7,233 nucleotides of DNA from DASPXY01 sp038227745 (GCA_038227745.1 JBBRPS010000534.1:1-7233), one strand, 5' to 3'; positions 1 to 4,613 are shown, counted from the first letter of the stretch. Numbers and translations are program-made. The notes: generated by a model from the sequence alone, not told the origin.

Positions 1-24
1 AACCTGCACTGAATTCAGGAGAGC

Positions 25-46
25 CGCGACAGCCCGTGTTGTCGCG
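25..46. terminator. Short GC hairpin near the left edge
   Basis: A perfect 7-bp stem (CGCGACA at 25-31, TGTCGCG at 40-46) encloses an 8-nt loop and is followed on the plus strand by CTTTCC. It lies 125 bp past the stop of the minus-strand GP88-like gene. It could terminate a plus-strand transcript entering from the left of the window or serve as a bidirectional stop. A second, weaker stem (TGACA/TGTCA, 79-94) lies between it and the gene. No gene is visible in 1-170. Confidence 0.25.
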
Positions 47-170
47 CTTTCCGCATGAATTCTGCGGTTTCCGAAGAGTGACACCACACTGTCATCGCTA
101 CCGACTTGGATGCAAGTTTTCGTGCCAGAAACACTAGCTGCTGTGGCGAATGCAGCCAGGATCTGCCCGA

Positions 171-884
171 TCAGTGCAGCCAGTAGCTGACGTCGCGCAC
201 GTCCGGATTCCAGCACTCGCGGCACTTCCCGCAGCGGTTGCCTTGGTCTGGCGCCGGGCAGGCGTAGGACCCGCGTCGCGGCTTGCTGGCGGTCACTGTG
301 GAGGTGTTCGGGAAGCCCGCAGGCGGCGGCGCGTCGATCATGTGGGCCGACATGCGGATGACGATGTTGGCCAGCGGCTCGCCCAGCTGGCGCAGCGCCT
401 CGCGGACGTACTCGATCTCCCTACTCGGCTGCCAGTGCTGCGTCTCCGGCGTGTGCTTCGCCACAGCGAGGATGTTGAGCTGGTGCTCTACCGACTGGAC
501 GTCGTCCGAATCGTGCCAGCGCATGTACTTCACCATCCGCTTGCGCAGCATCAGCACCATCGCCGCCACCCACTGCGGGTGGCTGAGGCCCTGGAAGCGC
601 CGCTCCATGGCCGCCTGGACGTTCGCCATCGTGAAGCGGTTGGTGAGCGCGTAGCAGCGCTGGCAGACTGAGCCGCGCACCGCCTGGAGCCGGCCGCCGA
701 CCTTGCAGCGCGTCGCCGGGATGCTGTAGCCGTACTCGGGCATCTTGCTGGGCTTGCTGAGCCCGCCGGTGATCTCGTTGGCGCGCCGGATGGTCTTGAT
801 CTCGGCCAGGTGCTCGTCGAGGTGGCTGTCGTCGTAGGCGCGGATGACCGGCGGACCAAACAGGGGGAGGGGCGTGAGGGCCAT
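171..884 (-). CDS. GP88-like phage protein, cysteine-rich (237 aa)
   Basis: This looks like the phage 'gene product 88' type of protein, whose biochemical role is unknown to me. The features that suggest it are an N-terminal block with C60, C74 and C77 (GSVCQRCYAL around residues 71-80), a central RWHDSDD segment (122-128) followed by a helix and KHTPETQHWQPSRE (143-156), and a C-terminal cluster CPAPDQGNRCGKCRECW with C209, C218, C221 and C224, ending in VSYWLH. Seven cysteines in two clusters suggest a bound metal or iron-sulphur cluster; this is inference. There is no signal peptide or membrane segment. The ATG at 884 is the only plausible start, because it begins the open frame. It has no Shine-Dalgarno; TACCCT lies 8 nt upstream instead, suggesting a leaderless transcript. 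The gene is separated from the AIPR gene upstream by a strong terminator hairpin, so it is probably transcribed alone. I am fairly sure of the family and unsure of the function. Confidence 0.82.
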   Translation of the reverse strand: MALTPLPLFGPPVIRAYDDSHLDEHLAEIKTIRRANEITGGLSKPSKMPEYGYSIPATRCKVGGRLQAVRGSVCQRCYALTNRFTMANVQAAMERRFQGLSHPQWVAAMVLMLRKRMVKYMRWHDSDDVQSVEHQLNILAVAKHTPETQHWQPSREIEYVREALRQLGEPLANIVIRMSAHMIDAPPPAGFPNTSTVTASKPRRGSYACPAPDQGNRCGKCRECWNPDVRDVSYWLH

Positions 885-891
885 GCCGCCG

Positions 892-900
892 CAGGGTAGC
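892..900 (-). promoter_or_regulatory. Candidate leaderless-type -10 motif of the GP88-like gene
   Basis: On the minus strand GCTACCCTG places TACCCT 8 nt before the ATG of the GP88-like gene. A TANNNT hexamer at this distance fits transcription starting at or next to the start codon. No -35 like TTGACA is seen at 16-18 nt. The motif is flanked by a 7-bp inverted repeat (GCCGCCG at 885-891, CGGCGGC at 907-913), which may be a regulator site or a chance effect of GC richness. The same 9-mer stands before two other genes of this region (see 3155-3189). Confidence 0.45.
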
Positions 901-952
901 CCAGGACGGCGGCACGCGCCACGCCTTCAGCGGAGGGGGCATTGGTTGGATG

Positions 953-982
953 CCCCCAGGCCCGGCATCCCGGGCCTGGGGG
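953..982 (-). terminator. Terminator hairpin after the AIPR gene
   Basis: A perfect 13-bp GC-rich stem (953-965 with 970-982) with a 4-nt loop starts 9 nt after the AIPR stop codon. No U tract follows on the minus strand, so it may act through stem stability alone or protect the mRNA 3' end. It separates the AIPR gene from the GP88-like gene. Confidence 0.7.
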
Positions 983-991
983 GCTTGCTGG

Positions 992-2347
992 TCAGCTCTG
1001 CCGGGCCTTCTCGCGATCACGGAGCATCATCTCGGTATGCACCTGGTTCTCCAGGCGAATCCAGGCCGCCTCGGCCTTGCCGACCTGCTGCACCACCCGG
1101 CCCTGGTTCTCGAACGTGGTGCGGATGGTGACCGACAGGTCCGTCTTCTTCTCCTCGAAAAACTCGATGGGGTCCGTCTTGAACCGCATCGCGCCGGCGG
1201 CGTCCTGCTCGAGCAGCAGCCGGAAGGCCGAGAAGACCGGCCAGATGAACGCGCCGGACACCTTGGAGGTGCAGGTGCGGCCCAGCAGCGGCGTGGTGAA
1301 CGCCTTCCTGCGGCGCTTCCGGTCACTGGGCGGCTTGCCGTCGGCCCAGGGGAAGGCCGGGCTCGTCTCGGGCAGCGTCTGATAGATGTGGTCGTAGAGC
1401 TTGATGAAGTCCGGCAGCAGCTGCGTCAGATTGTCGTAGAAGGTGCTGTCCTCGCCCTCGGCTTCGCCGAACTCGCGGATGACCACGCCCGAGCGGACGT
1501 AGACCTCGTTGGCGGCCTTGGAGCCGGGGGTGTATTTGCGCGTGTTCATCATCGCCAGCAGGTGGATGAGCATCTTGACGGGGACGTCGACGCTGTCCTC
1601 GGGCACCTCCTGGTTGGTCTTCCAGACGACGCGGTTGATGAACTGCTGCCCGAGCGGCGCGGGAGCCTCGCCGAGGACCTTCTTCATGAGGTCGTACTTG
1701 CCGGCCAGGTTCTGCAGCGCGGTCAGATCGACGCTCTGGGACAGGTTGCGGGCGCGGGAGATCTGCGCCAGCAGGTCCGACTCCGCGACGGGGGCGACCA
1801 GCTCCAGCTGGACGAAGGCGCGGTCGCGAGCCCTGCTGATCGCGTCGGCCATCTTCTCTTCGTCTTCGATGAGCGGTGCCAGCATCGGATTGTCCGCCAC
1901 CTTGTCCTTCTTGGACAGTACCGCCTTCAGCGACAGCCCCTCCGCGTAGATGGAGTTGTCGTGGATGACCTGGAGCAGGGTGCCGTAGGTGTGGCCGCCG
2001 TTGACGAGGCCCTGCATCTGGTCCTGGTCGAATCCGACGTCCACCCACTTCTCGTCGCCCTCCTGGCGGACGTCGACGGTGGTGGCCGTGCAGACCATGC
2101 CGCCGTTGAAAATCTGGAACAGCTCCGGGCGGGTCAGCAGGGTCTCGCGCATCTCGCTGCAGGTGTTGTTCTTGATGACGTTGGGCAGGCGGGCATTGGC
2201 CTCCAGGGGCAGTTCCCTGGGCAGGTCGCGGGCGGCGACCACCAGCACCCACTTGCGGTGGGCGCCGTCGTCGAGGGCCTTGAAGGCGCGGTTGGTGCGG
2301 AAGCGGAAGGTCTTGAGCGAAGGCGCGGACGCGGTGCGAGCAGTCAT
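992..2347 (-). CDS. AIPR-family protein, candidate phage-defence gene (451 aa)
   Basis: The protein resembles the AIPR family (named for abortive infection phage resistance), large single-gene or two-gene proteins found in defence loci and prophages. Visible hallmarks are RLPNVIKNNTCSEMRETL (53-70), FQIFNGGMVCTA (77-88), the NG-motif LVNGGHT (114-120) where the family more often has NGxQT, and RARNLSQSVDLTALQNL (198-214), matching the family's 'NxQ/S-x-V' segment. The C-terminal half is mostly helical, with a basic patch DRKRRRK (342-348). There is no signal peptide or membrane segment, so it is cytoplasmic. The start at 2347 is set by AAGGAG 6 nt upstream. The frame stays open to 2431, but the upstream ATG there has no ribosome site and lies beyond the conserved leader. 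The gene has a leader shared with the 79-residue gene and its own terminator. The family match is by pattern; antiphage activity is inferred from the family name and has not been shown for this protein. Confidence 0.85.
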   Translation of the reverse strand: MTARTASAPSLKTFRFRTNRAFKALDDGAHRKWVLVVAARDLPRELPLEANARLPNVIKNNTCSEMRETLLTRPELFQIFNGGMVCTATTVDVRQEGDEKWVDVGFDQDQMQGLVNGGHTYGTLLQVIHDNSIYAEGLSLKAVLSKKDKVADNPMLAPLIEDEEKMADAISRARDRAFVQLELVAPVAESDLLAQISRARNLSQSVDLTALQNLAGKYDLMKKVLGEAPAPLGQQFINRVVWKTNQEVPEDSVDVPVKMLIHLLAMMNTRKYTPGSKAANEVYVRSGVVIREFGEAEGEDSTFYDNLTQLLPDFIKLYDHIYQTLPETSPAFPWADGKPPSDRKRRRKAFTTPLLGRTCTSKVSGAFIWPVFSAFRLLLEQDAAGAMRFKTDPIEFFEEKKTDLSVTIRTTFENQGRVVQQVGKAEAAWIRLENQVHTEMMLRDREKARQS

Positions 2348-2354
2348 GAGAAAC

Positions 2355-2429
2355 TCCTTTGCGGCTTGGCCGCGAAGAGGGGTGTGGGGAGGGTCGCGGG
2401 GCCCAACGTGGGCAACGCGAGTTCCCGAC
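2355..2429 (-). repeat. Conserved 5' leader, copy 1 (upstream of the AIPR gene)
   Basis: Read on the minus strand it begins GTCGGGAACTCG and ends CTCTTCGCGGCCAAGCCGC just before the AAGGAG ribosome site. The last part folds into a perfect 5-bp hairpin (GCGGC, loop CAA, GCCGC; 2361-2373). It is matched by the leader at 2741-2813. The two copies are closest at both ends and diverge in the middle. No clear -10/-35 stands upstream of this copy, so the AIPR gene may depend on read-through from the gene before it. Confidence 0.65.
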
Positions 2430-2450
2430 ACTGAAGATCGTGCATGGGCG

Positions 2451-2484
2451 CAGGCGCTGCCTGGGACGTCCCGGGCAGCGCCTG
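2451..2484 (-). terminator. Long hairpin between the 79-residue gene and the AIPR leader
   Basis: An almost perfect palindrome lies 9 nt after the stop of the 79-residue gene. The outer stem is 11 bp (2451-2461 with 2474-2484), then comes one T·G pair, then the inner palindrome GGGACGTCCC. There is no U tract. It can be a terminator for the upstream gene, or an attenuator controlling read-through into the AIPR gene, which has no evident promoter of its own. Confidence 0.65.
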
Positions 2485-2493
2485 GGGACGACG

Positions 2494-2733
2494 TTACCGG
2501 GAGAGCGTGGCCGTCAGCTCAGCGCCGTCATTCAGGCCCTTGCCGTAGGCGGCGCGCAGCAGGTTCATGAGGGTGGTGAAGCGCTTGCGCTGGGCCGGGG
2601 TCGGATTGGTGCGGACGAACTGCTCATGCCAATAGGCATAGACGTCGTCGGGGACCGGGATGGAGACGATGCGGGAGTGGATTTCGAGGCGGATGTGGCG
2701 CTGCGGGGGCGCAATGGAACGATGCGGGGTCAT
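2494..2733 (-). CDS. Small protein of unknown function (79 aa)
   Basis: I do not recognise a named family. The protein has a basic N-terminal stretch with alternating hydrophobic residues (QRHIRLEIHSRIVSIPVP, 11-28), likely a short beta region, followed by a helical C-terminal half (YAYWHEQF 32-39; FTTLMNLLRAAYGKGLNDG 52-70). It is soluble, with no signal peptide or membrane helix. The start at 2733 is supported by AGGAG 6 nt upstream and by the conserved leader ending exactly there. Read in the same frame, the upstream sequence does not look like an N-terminal extension. A strong sigma-70-type promoter, a structured leader and a hairpin after the stop make it a complete transcription unit. 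It shares its leader with the AIPR gene, which hints that the two are co-controlled; a partner, inhibitor or regulator role would be speculation. Confidence 0.75.
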   Translation of the reverse strand: MTPHRSIAPPQRHIRLEIHSRIVSIPVPDDVYAYWHEQFVRTNPTPAQRKRFTTLMNLLRAAYGKGLNDGAELTATLSR

Positions 2734-2740
2734 CAGATGC

Positions 2741-2813
2741 TCCTGTGCGGGGTTGCCGCGAAGAGTTTCGTTGGGAGGTACGTGGGGCCGGAGTGGCAGC
2801 ACGAGTTCCCGAC
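2741..2813 (-). repeat. Conserved 5' leader, copy 2 (upstream of the 79-residue gene)
   Basis: Read on the minus strand it begins GTCGGGAACTCG and ends CTCTTCGCGGCAACCCCGC before the AGGAG ribosome site. The hairpin is GCGG/CCGC with a 5-nt loop (2747-2759), at the same position relative to the Shine-Dalgarno as in copy 1 but with different inner bases. The likely transcription start (near 2814-2816) makes nearly the whole repeat part of the 5' untranslated RNA. Confidence 0.65.
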
Positions 2814-2821
2814 GTAATGTG

Positions 2822-2849
2822 ATTCTATCCCGTAAATTCGGAAAGTCAA
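2822..2849 (-). promoter_or_regulatory. Strong sigma-70-type promoter for the 79-residue gene
   Basis: On the minus strand TTGACT (2844-2849), a 16-nt spacer and TAGAAT (2822-2827) match the housekeeping promoter consensus closely. The surrounding sequence is clearly richer in A and T than the coding regions. Transcription would start about 7 nt further on, giving a leader of about 80 nt. Confidence 0.75.
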
Positions 2850-2867
2850 ACATTTTCGGCAAACCTG

Positions 2868-3149
2868 TCACATCCGCCCCGTCTCCCTGGCCCACGCCAG
2901 CAGGCTGACCAGCTTCGCGCGGAACGCAGCGCGCTCCTCGGCCAGGCGCCGCTCCGTCTCGACGCGCACCGGCTCGGGATCCTCTCCGCGGAAGGCCAGC
3001 GCCCGGCCCTCGCGCCGCTGGTAAGCCAGCACCTCGCGCAGCGCGTCGCGGTGCGCCTCCAGGTGCATCCACGCGAACTCGCGCACCACCTCCGCCATGC
3101 GGTTGGCCTCGCGCAGCAGCTCGGGGATGTCGTCCTGGGTCTCGCTCAT
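2868..3149 (-). CDS. Small helical protein of unknown function (93 aa)
   Basis: No family is recognised. The protein is highly charged and almost wholly helical: residues 8-50 (PELLREANRMAEVVREFAWM and onward) and 61-90 (VETERRLAEERAAFRAKLVS and onward) form two amphipathic helices, split by an RGEDPEP turn (54-60). A helical hairpin or coiled coil is likely; such proteins are common as accessory genes in phages and islands. It is soluble. The ATG at 3149 has no Shine-Dalgarno but has TACCCT 6 nt upstream, so leaderless translation is likely. It is transcribed divergently from the sigma-like gene across a 47-bp gap. No terminator hairpin follows, and the promoter of the next gene begins within about 20 bp, so some read-through into the 79-residue gene is possible. 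Confidence 0.75.
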   Translation of the reverse strand: MSETQDDIPELLREANRMAEVVREFAWMHLEAHRDALREVLAYQRREGRALAFRGEDPEPVRVETERRLAEERAAFRAKLVSLLAWARETGRM

Positions 3150-3154
3150 GCCGC

Positions 3155-3189
3155 CAGGGTAGCGCGGACCGTTGCAGGCTGCTACCCTG
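3155..3189. promoter_or_regulatory. Divergent promoter with a perfect inverted 9-mer
   Basis: CAGGGTAGC (3155-3163) and GCTACCCTG (3181-3189) form a perfect inverted repeat separated by 17 bp. They provide TACCCT 6 nt before the minus-strand 93-residue gene and 8 nt before the plus-strand sigma-like gene. The whole intergenic gap is only 47 bp, so each promoter's -35 region overlaps the other gene's -10. A dimeric regulator bound here could control both directions. Confidence 0.55.
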
Positions 3190-3196
3190 CCCCGGC

Positions 3197-3808
3197 ATGC
3201 TCCACGCCCCCCTCGAGTCCACCGACCTCGCCGACATCCAGCAGTCCTTCGCCGATGCGTACCCCAGGATCGAGGGGCTCGCCAGCGCCCAGCACTGCCG
3301 GCTGCGTGGGGAGCGGAAGGAGGAGGCGGTCGCCGAGACGGTCGCCATCGCCTGGAGCGAGTACCGCAAGCTGGCCCTGGCTGGCCGGGACGTGGTGAAG
3401 CTGCTGGGCAGGATCATCGAATTTGCAGCGATGCGGGTGCGCTGCGGCCGCGGGCTGACCAACCCGGAGCCGATCCGGGACGTCATGTCGTCCCGCACGC
3501 GCTTCCGGCACCGTTACAGCATCGCCTCCATGCCGCTCTCCGACCGGGAGGACGCGAACCCCGAGATCCTGGACGCCATGCGCGGGGAGGGCTCCCCGGC
3601 CGACCAGGCGGTGGTCAACGTGGATTTCGAGGAGTGGTTGGAGACGCTGGATGATCGGCGACGTGAGATCGCAGAGAAGCTCGCCTCGGGGCTGAACACC
3701 GTGGACGTGGGGCGGCAGCGCGGGGTGACCAGGGCGGCGATCCATTGGGTGAGGAAGGATCTGATCGCGTCTTGGGACGAGTTCCACGCAGGCGACGGCG
3801 CTTGCTGA
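3197..3808 (+). CDS. Sigma-70-like transcription factor (203 aa)
   Basis: The layout is that of a small sigma-like factor. An N-terminal helical segment (about 12-75, including YPRIEGLASAQHCRLRGERK and EAVAETVAIAWSEYRKLA) resembles region 2. The linker contains SPADQAVV (133-140). A C-terminal region-4-like helix-turn-helix follows (FEEWLETLDDRRREIAEKLA 144-163; TVDVGRQRGVTRAAIHWVRKDL 168-189). I associate proteins of this make-up with Gemmata-like planctomycete genomes, often in accessory regions. The region 2 match is weak, so a DNA-binding regulator that is not a true sigma factor remains possible. The start at 3197 follows TACCCT by 8 nt with no Shine-Dalgarno; the first in-frame ATG is taken. 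It lies head-to-head with the 93-residue gene and 59 bp before the LexA-like gene in the same direction. It is cytoplasmic. Confidence 0.7.
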   Translation: MLHAPLESTDLADIQQSFADAYPRIEGLASAQHCRLRGERKEEAVAETVAIAWSEYRKLALAGRDVVKLLGRIIEFAAMRVRCGRGLTNPEPIRDVMSSRTRFRHRYSIASMPLSDREDANPEILDAMRGEGSPADQAVVNVDFEEWLETLDDRRREIAEKLASGLNTVDVGRQRGVTRAAIHWVRKDLIASWDEFHAGDGAC

Positions 3809-3841
3809 TTCGATAGGCGTCAAGGCGATTCGATGTAGACG
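3807..3841. repeat. Two direct repeats of GATTCGAT upstream of the LexA-like gene
   Basis: GATTCGAT occurs at 3807-3814 and 3827-3834, exactly 20 bp apart (two helix turns), and the bases after each copy are partly alike. The first overlaps the stop codon of the sigma-like gene. The pair lies 34-61 bp before the LexA-like start, where an activator or repressor could bind. Confidence 0.35.
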
Positions 3842-3842
3842 C

Positions 3843-3866
3843 CGTTCATTGAGCGTACCATGAACG
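3843..3866 (+). promoter_or_regulatory. Candidate promoter and operator of the LexA-like gene
   Basis: A perfect 7-bp inverted repeat (CGTTCAT at 3843-3849, ATGAACG at 3860-3866; 10 nt between) ends 1 nt before the start codon. TACCAT at 3856-3861, 6 nt before the ATG, is a leaderless-type -10 inside it. A GTTC/GAAC arm pair is reminiscent of LexA-type boxes, although their spacing is different. A repressor bound here would block its own transcription. Confidence 0.45.
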
Positions 3867-3867
3867 C

Positions 3868-4233
3868 ATGATGATCGGTAAAGCTACTCAGGAAGTCTTC
3901 GATTTTTACCGGCAGTATCTGAAGGAACACGGCGAGTCCCCCAGCTATCGTGAGGTAGGCAAGGCCCTCGGGAGGGATGTCCGCAACGTCCATTACCACG
4001 TCAAGCGGCTGGAACTTGCTGGCTGCATCAAGCGCCGCCCTGGCTACCGCGCCGTCGAGATCAAGGACGAAGAATTCGGCTCGTTCCTGCCGACCGAGCA
4101 ACGTTCCTTCCGCAAGGATCTGTTCGACTACCTCCAGCAAATCAACCGCTCGCTCCTGGCTTCTTCTGCGTCGCCAGAGGCTGTCGAGGCCCAGATCGAG
4201 AAGGTGAACGAGCTTCGCAAGAAATACCTGTGA
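3868..4233 (+). CDS. LexA-type winged-helix regulator without a peptidase domain (121 aa)
   Basis: Residues 5-67 match the LexA DNA-binding domain in layout: KATQEVFDFYRQYLKEHGESPSYREVGKALG, then the recognition helix NVHYHVKRLELAGCIKRR and the wing GYRAVEI. In place of the S24 peptidase that LexA carries, residues 68-121 are a helical tail (SFRKDLFDYLQQINRSL; SPEAVEAQIEKVNELRKKYL) suited to dimer formation. It therefore cannot self-cleave and would not answer to RecA in the LexA way. It is probably an element-encoded repressor, or an activator; the target is unknown. The start is the first of two ATG codons (3868 and 3871). No Shine-Dalgarno is present, and TACCAT lies 6 nt upstream. Its base composition is visibly less GC-rich than its neighbours, hinting at a separate origin. 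It is the last gene before the tRNA. Confidence 0.8.
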   Translation: MMIGKATQEVFDFYRQYLKEHGESPSYREVGKALGRDVRNVHYHVKRLELAGCIKRRPGYRAVEIKDEEFGSFLPTEQRSFRKDLFDYLQQINRSLLASSASPEAVEAQIEKVNELRKKYL

Positions 4234-4248
4234 CCACTGCTCCGCAGC

Positions 4249-4301
4249 CATCCGCGGATGTCCGCCGGTGGTGGAATCGCGATTGGTGGTACAGAGGTGG
4301 T
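4249..4301. other. Palindromes and GGTGGT repeats next to the tRNA 3' end
   Basis: Between the LexA-like gene and the tRNA lie a 12-bp palindrome CATCCGCGGATG (4249-4260), a 10-bp palindrome AATCGCGATT (4275-4284), and three GGTGGT copies (4267-4272, 4285-4290, 4296-4301). Clustered short repeats beside a tRNA 3' end are what integrase arm sites look like, but no integrase is in view. Confidence 0.3.
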
Positions 4302-4306
4302 AAAAA

Positions 4307-4377
4307 GCCGCCTCAGGGATTTGAACCCTGGACTTCAGCTTTACGAAAGCTGCGCTCTACCGCTGAGCTAAGGCGGC
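4307..4377 (-). tRNA. tRNA-Thr (anticodon CGT)
   Basis: The minus strand gives a full cloverleaf of 71 nt (72 with the discriminator U encoded at 4306): acceptor GCCGCCT/AGGCGGC, D arm GCTC-AGCGGTA-GAGC, anticodon arm CAGCT-TTCGTAA-AGCTG, 5-nt variable loop AAGTC, and T arm CAGGG-TTCAAAT-CCCTG. All stems pair perfectly. The anticodon CGT (plus-strand ACG at 4343-4345) reads the threonine codon ACG. CCA is not encoded. The 3' end runs directly into TTTTT, a likely terminator. It is the last and only intact member of a row of tRNA-like units read in the same direction. Its 3' end faces the accessory genes, as expected for the intact copy at one edge of an element integrated in a tRNA. Confidence 0.93.
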
Positions 4378-4415
4378 GATACTAAAGGACTTACGTCAAT
4401 CCTGTTCTAGCGAAT

Positions 4416-4495
4416 CCCTCCTCGGTTTCAACCCTCTCCGGCGGATTAAAGGACGCTTTACGAAAGCGACGCTCTACCAACCGAGCTAAGTCGGC
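4416..4495 (-). pseudogene. Degenerate tRNA-Thr(CGT)-like copy 2
   Basis: The 5' half is intact: GCCGACT, D arm GCTC-GGTTGGTA-GAGC, anticodon arm TCGCT-TTCGTAA-AGCG with one end mismatch, anticodon CGT at 4460-4462. The 3' half is broken: about ten extra bases follow the anticodon arm, the T arm is reduced to AGGGTTGAAACC without the TTCAA loop, and no sequence matching the acceptor stem (AGTCGGC) follows. It is not expected to be a working tRNA. Confidence 0.75.
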
Positions 4496-4533
4496 AATCT
4501 GTCAATACTTACGTCGTTTTGTCAACGGGCTCG

Positions 4534-4613
4534 GCCCTCCCCGGTCAACCCCCCTCAAGCCCTTCGGGCCGCTTCTTTACGGAAGCATCGCTCTACCACT
4601 GAGCTAAGGGGGC
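4534..4613 (-). pseudogene. Degenerate tRNA-Thr(CGT)-like copy 3
   Basis: The 5' part is kept: GCCCCCT, D arm GCTC-AGTGGTA-GAGC. The anticodon loop reads TCCGTAA, so U33 is replaced by C while CGT is kept (4579-4581), and the anticodon stem is damaged by an insertion. The segment after it, GGCCCGAAGGGCTTGAGGGG, forms a small hairpin instead of a T arm; GGGTTGACC remains as a trace. It is not expected to be a working tRNA. Confidence 0.7.

Larger units (their letters stand above)
4378..4613 (-). repeat. Two tandem 118-bp units upstream of tRNA-Thr
   Basis: The 5' ends of the tRNA (4377) and the two tRNA-like copies (4495, 4613) are exactly 118 bp apart. The two units agree in their tRNA 5' halves, in a GGGTTGA...GGAGGG block around unit positions 62-80, and in an identical GACGTAAGT at unit positions 99-107 (plus strand 4389-4397 and 4507-4515). 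Elsewhere they have diverged strongly. Confidence 0.75.

Noticed and set aside
1323..2252. Second minus-strand frame of 309 codons inside the AIPR gene
   Set aside because: It is rich in R, P, G and Q without recognisable motifs, as expected for an out-of-frame reading of GC-rich DNA.
2348..2431. Upstream in-frame start (2431) for the AIPR gene
   Set aside because: It would translate through the leader shared with the 79-residue gene and skip the well-placed AAGGAG before 2347.
950..2434. Long plus-strand open frame (494 codons) over the AIPR gene
   Set aside because: It is antisense to a gene with family motifs, a ribosome site and a terminator. Its translation is a GC-driven mix of L, V, G, D and R without domain features, and it has no ribosome site.
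3182..3823. Minus-strand frame opposite the sigma-like gene
   Set aside because: It has no ribosome site or promoter, no recognisable motifs, and would overlap the divergent promoter.
3820..4251. Minus-strand frame opposite the LexA-like gene
   Set aside because: The plus-strand product matches a LexA-type winged helix; the antisense product matches nothing I know.
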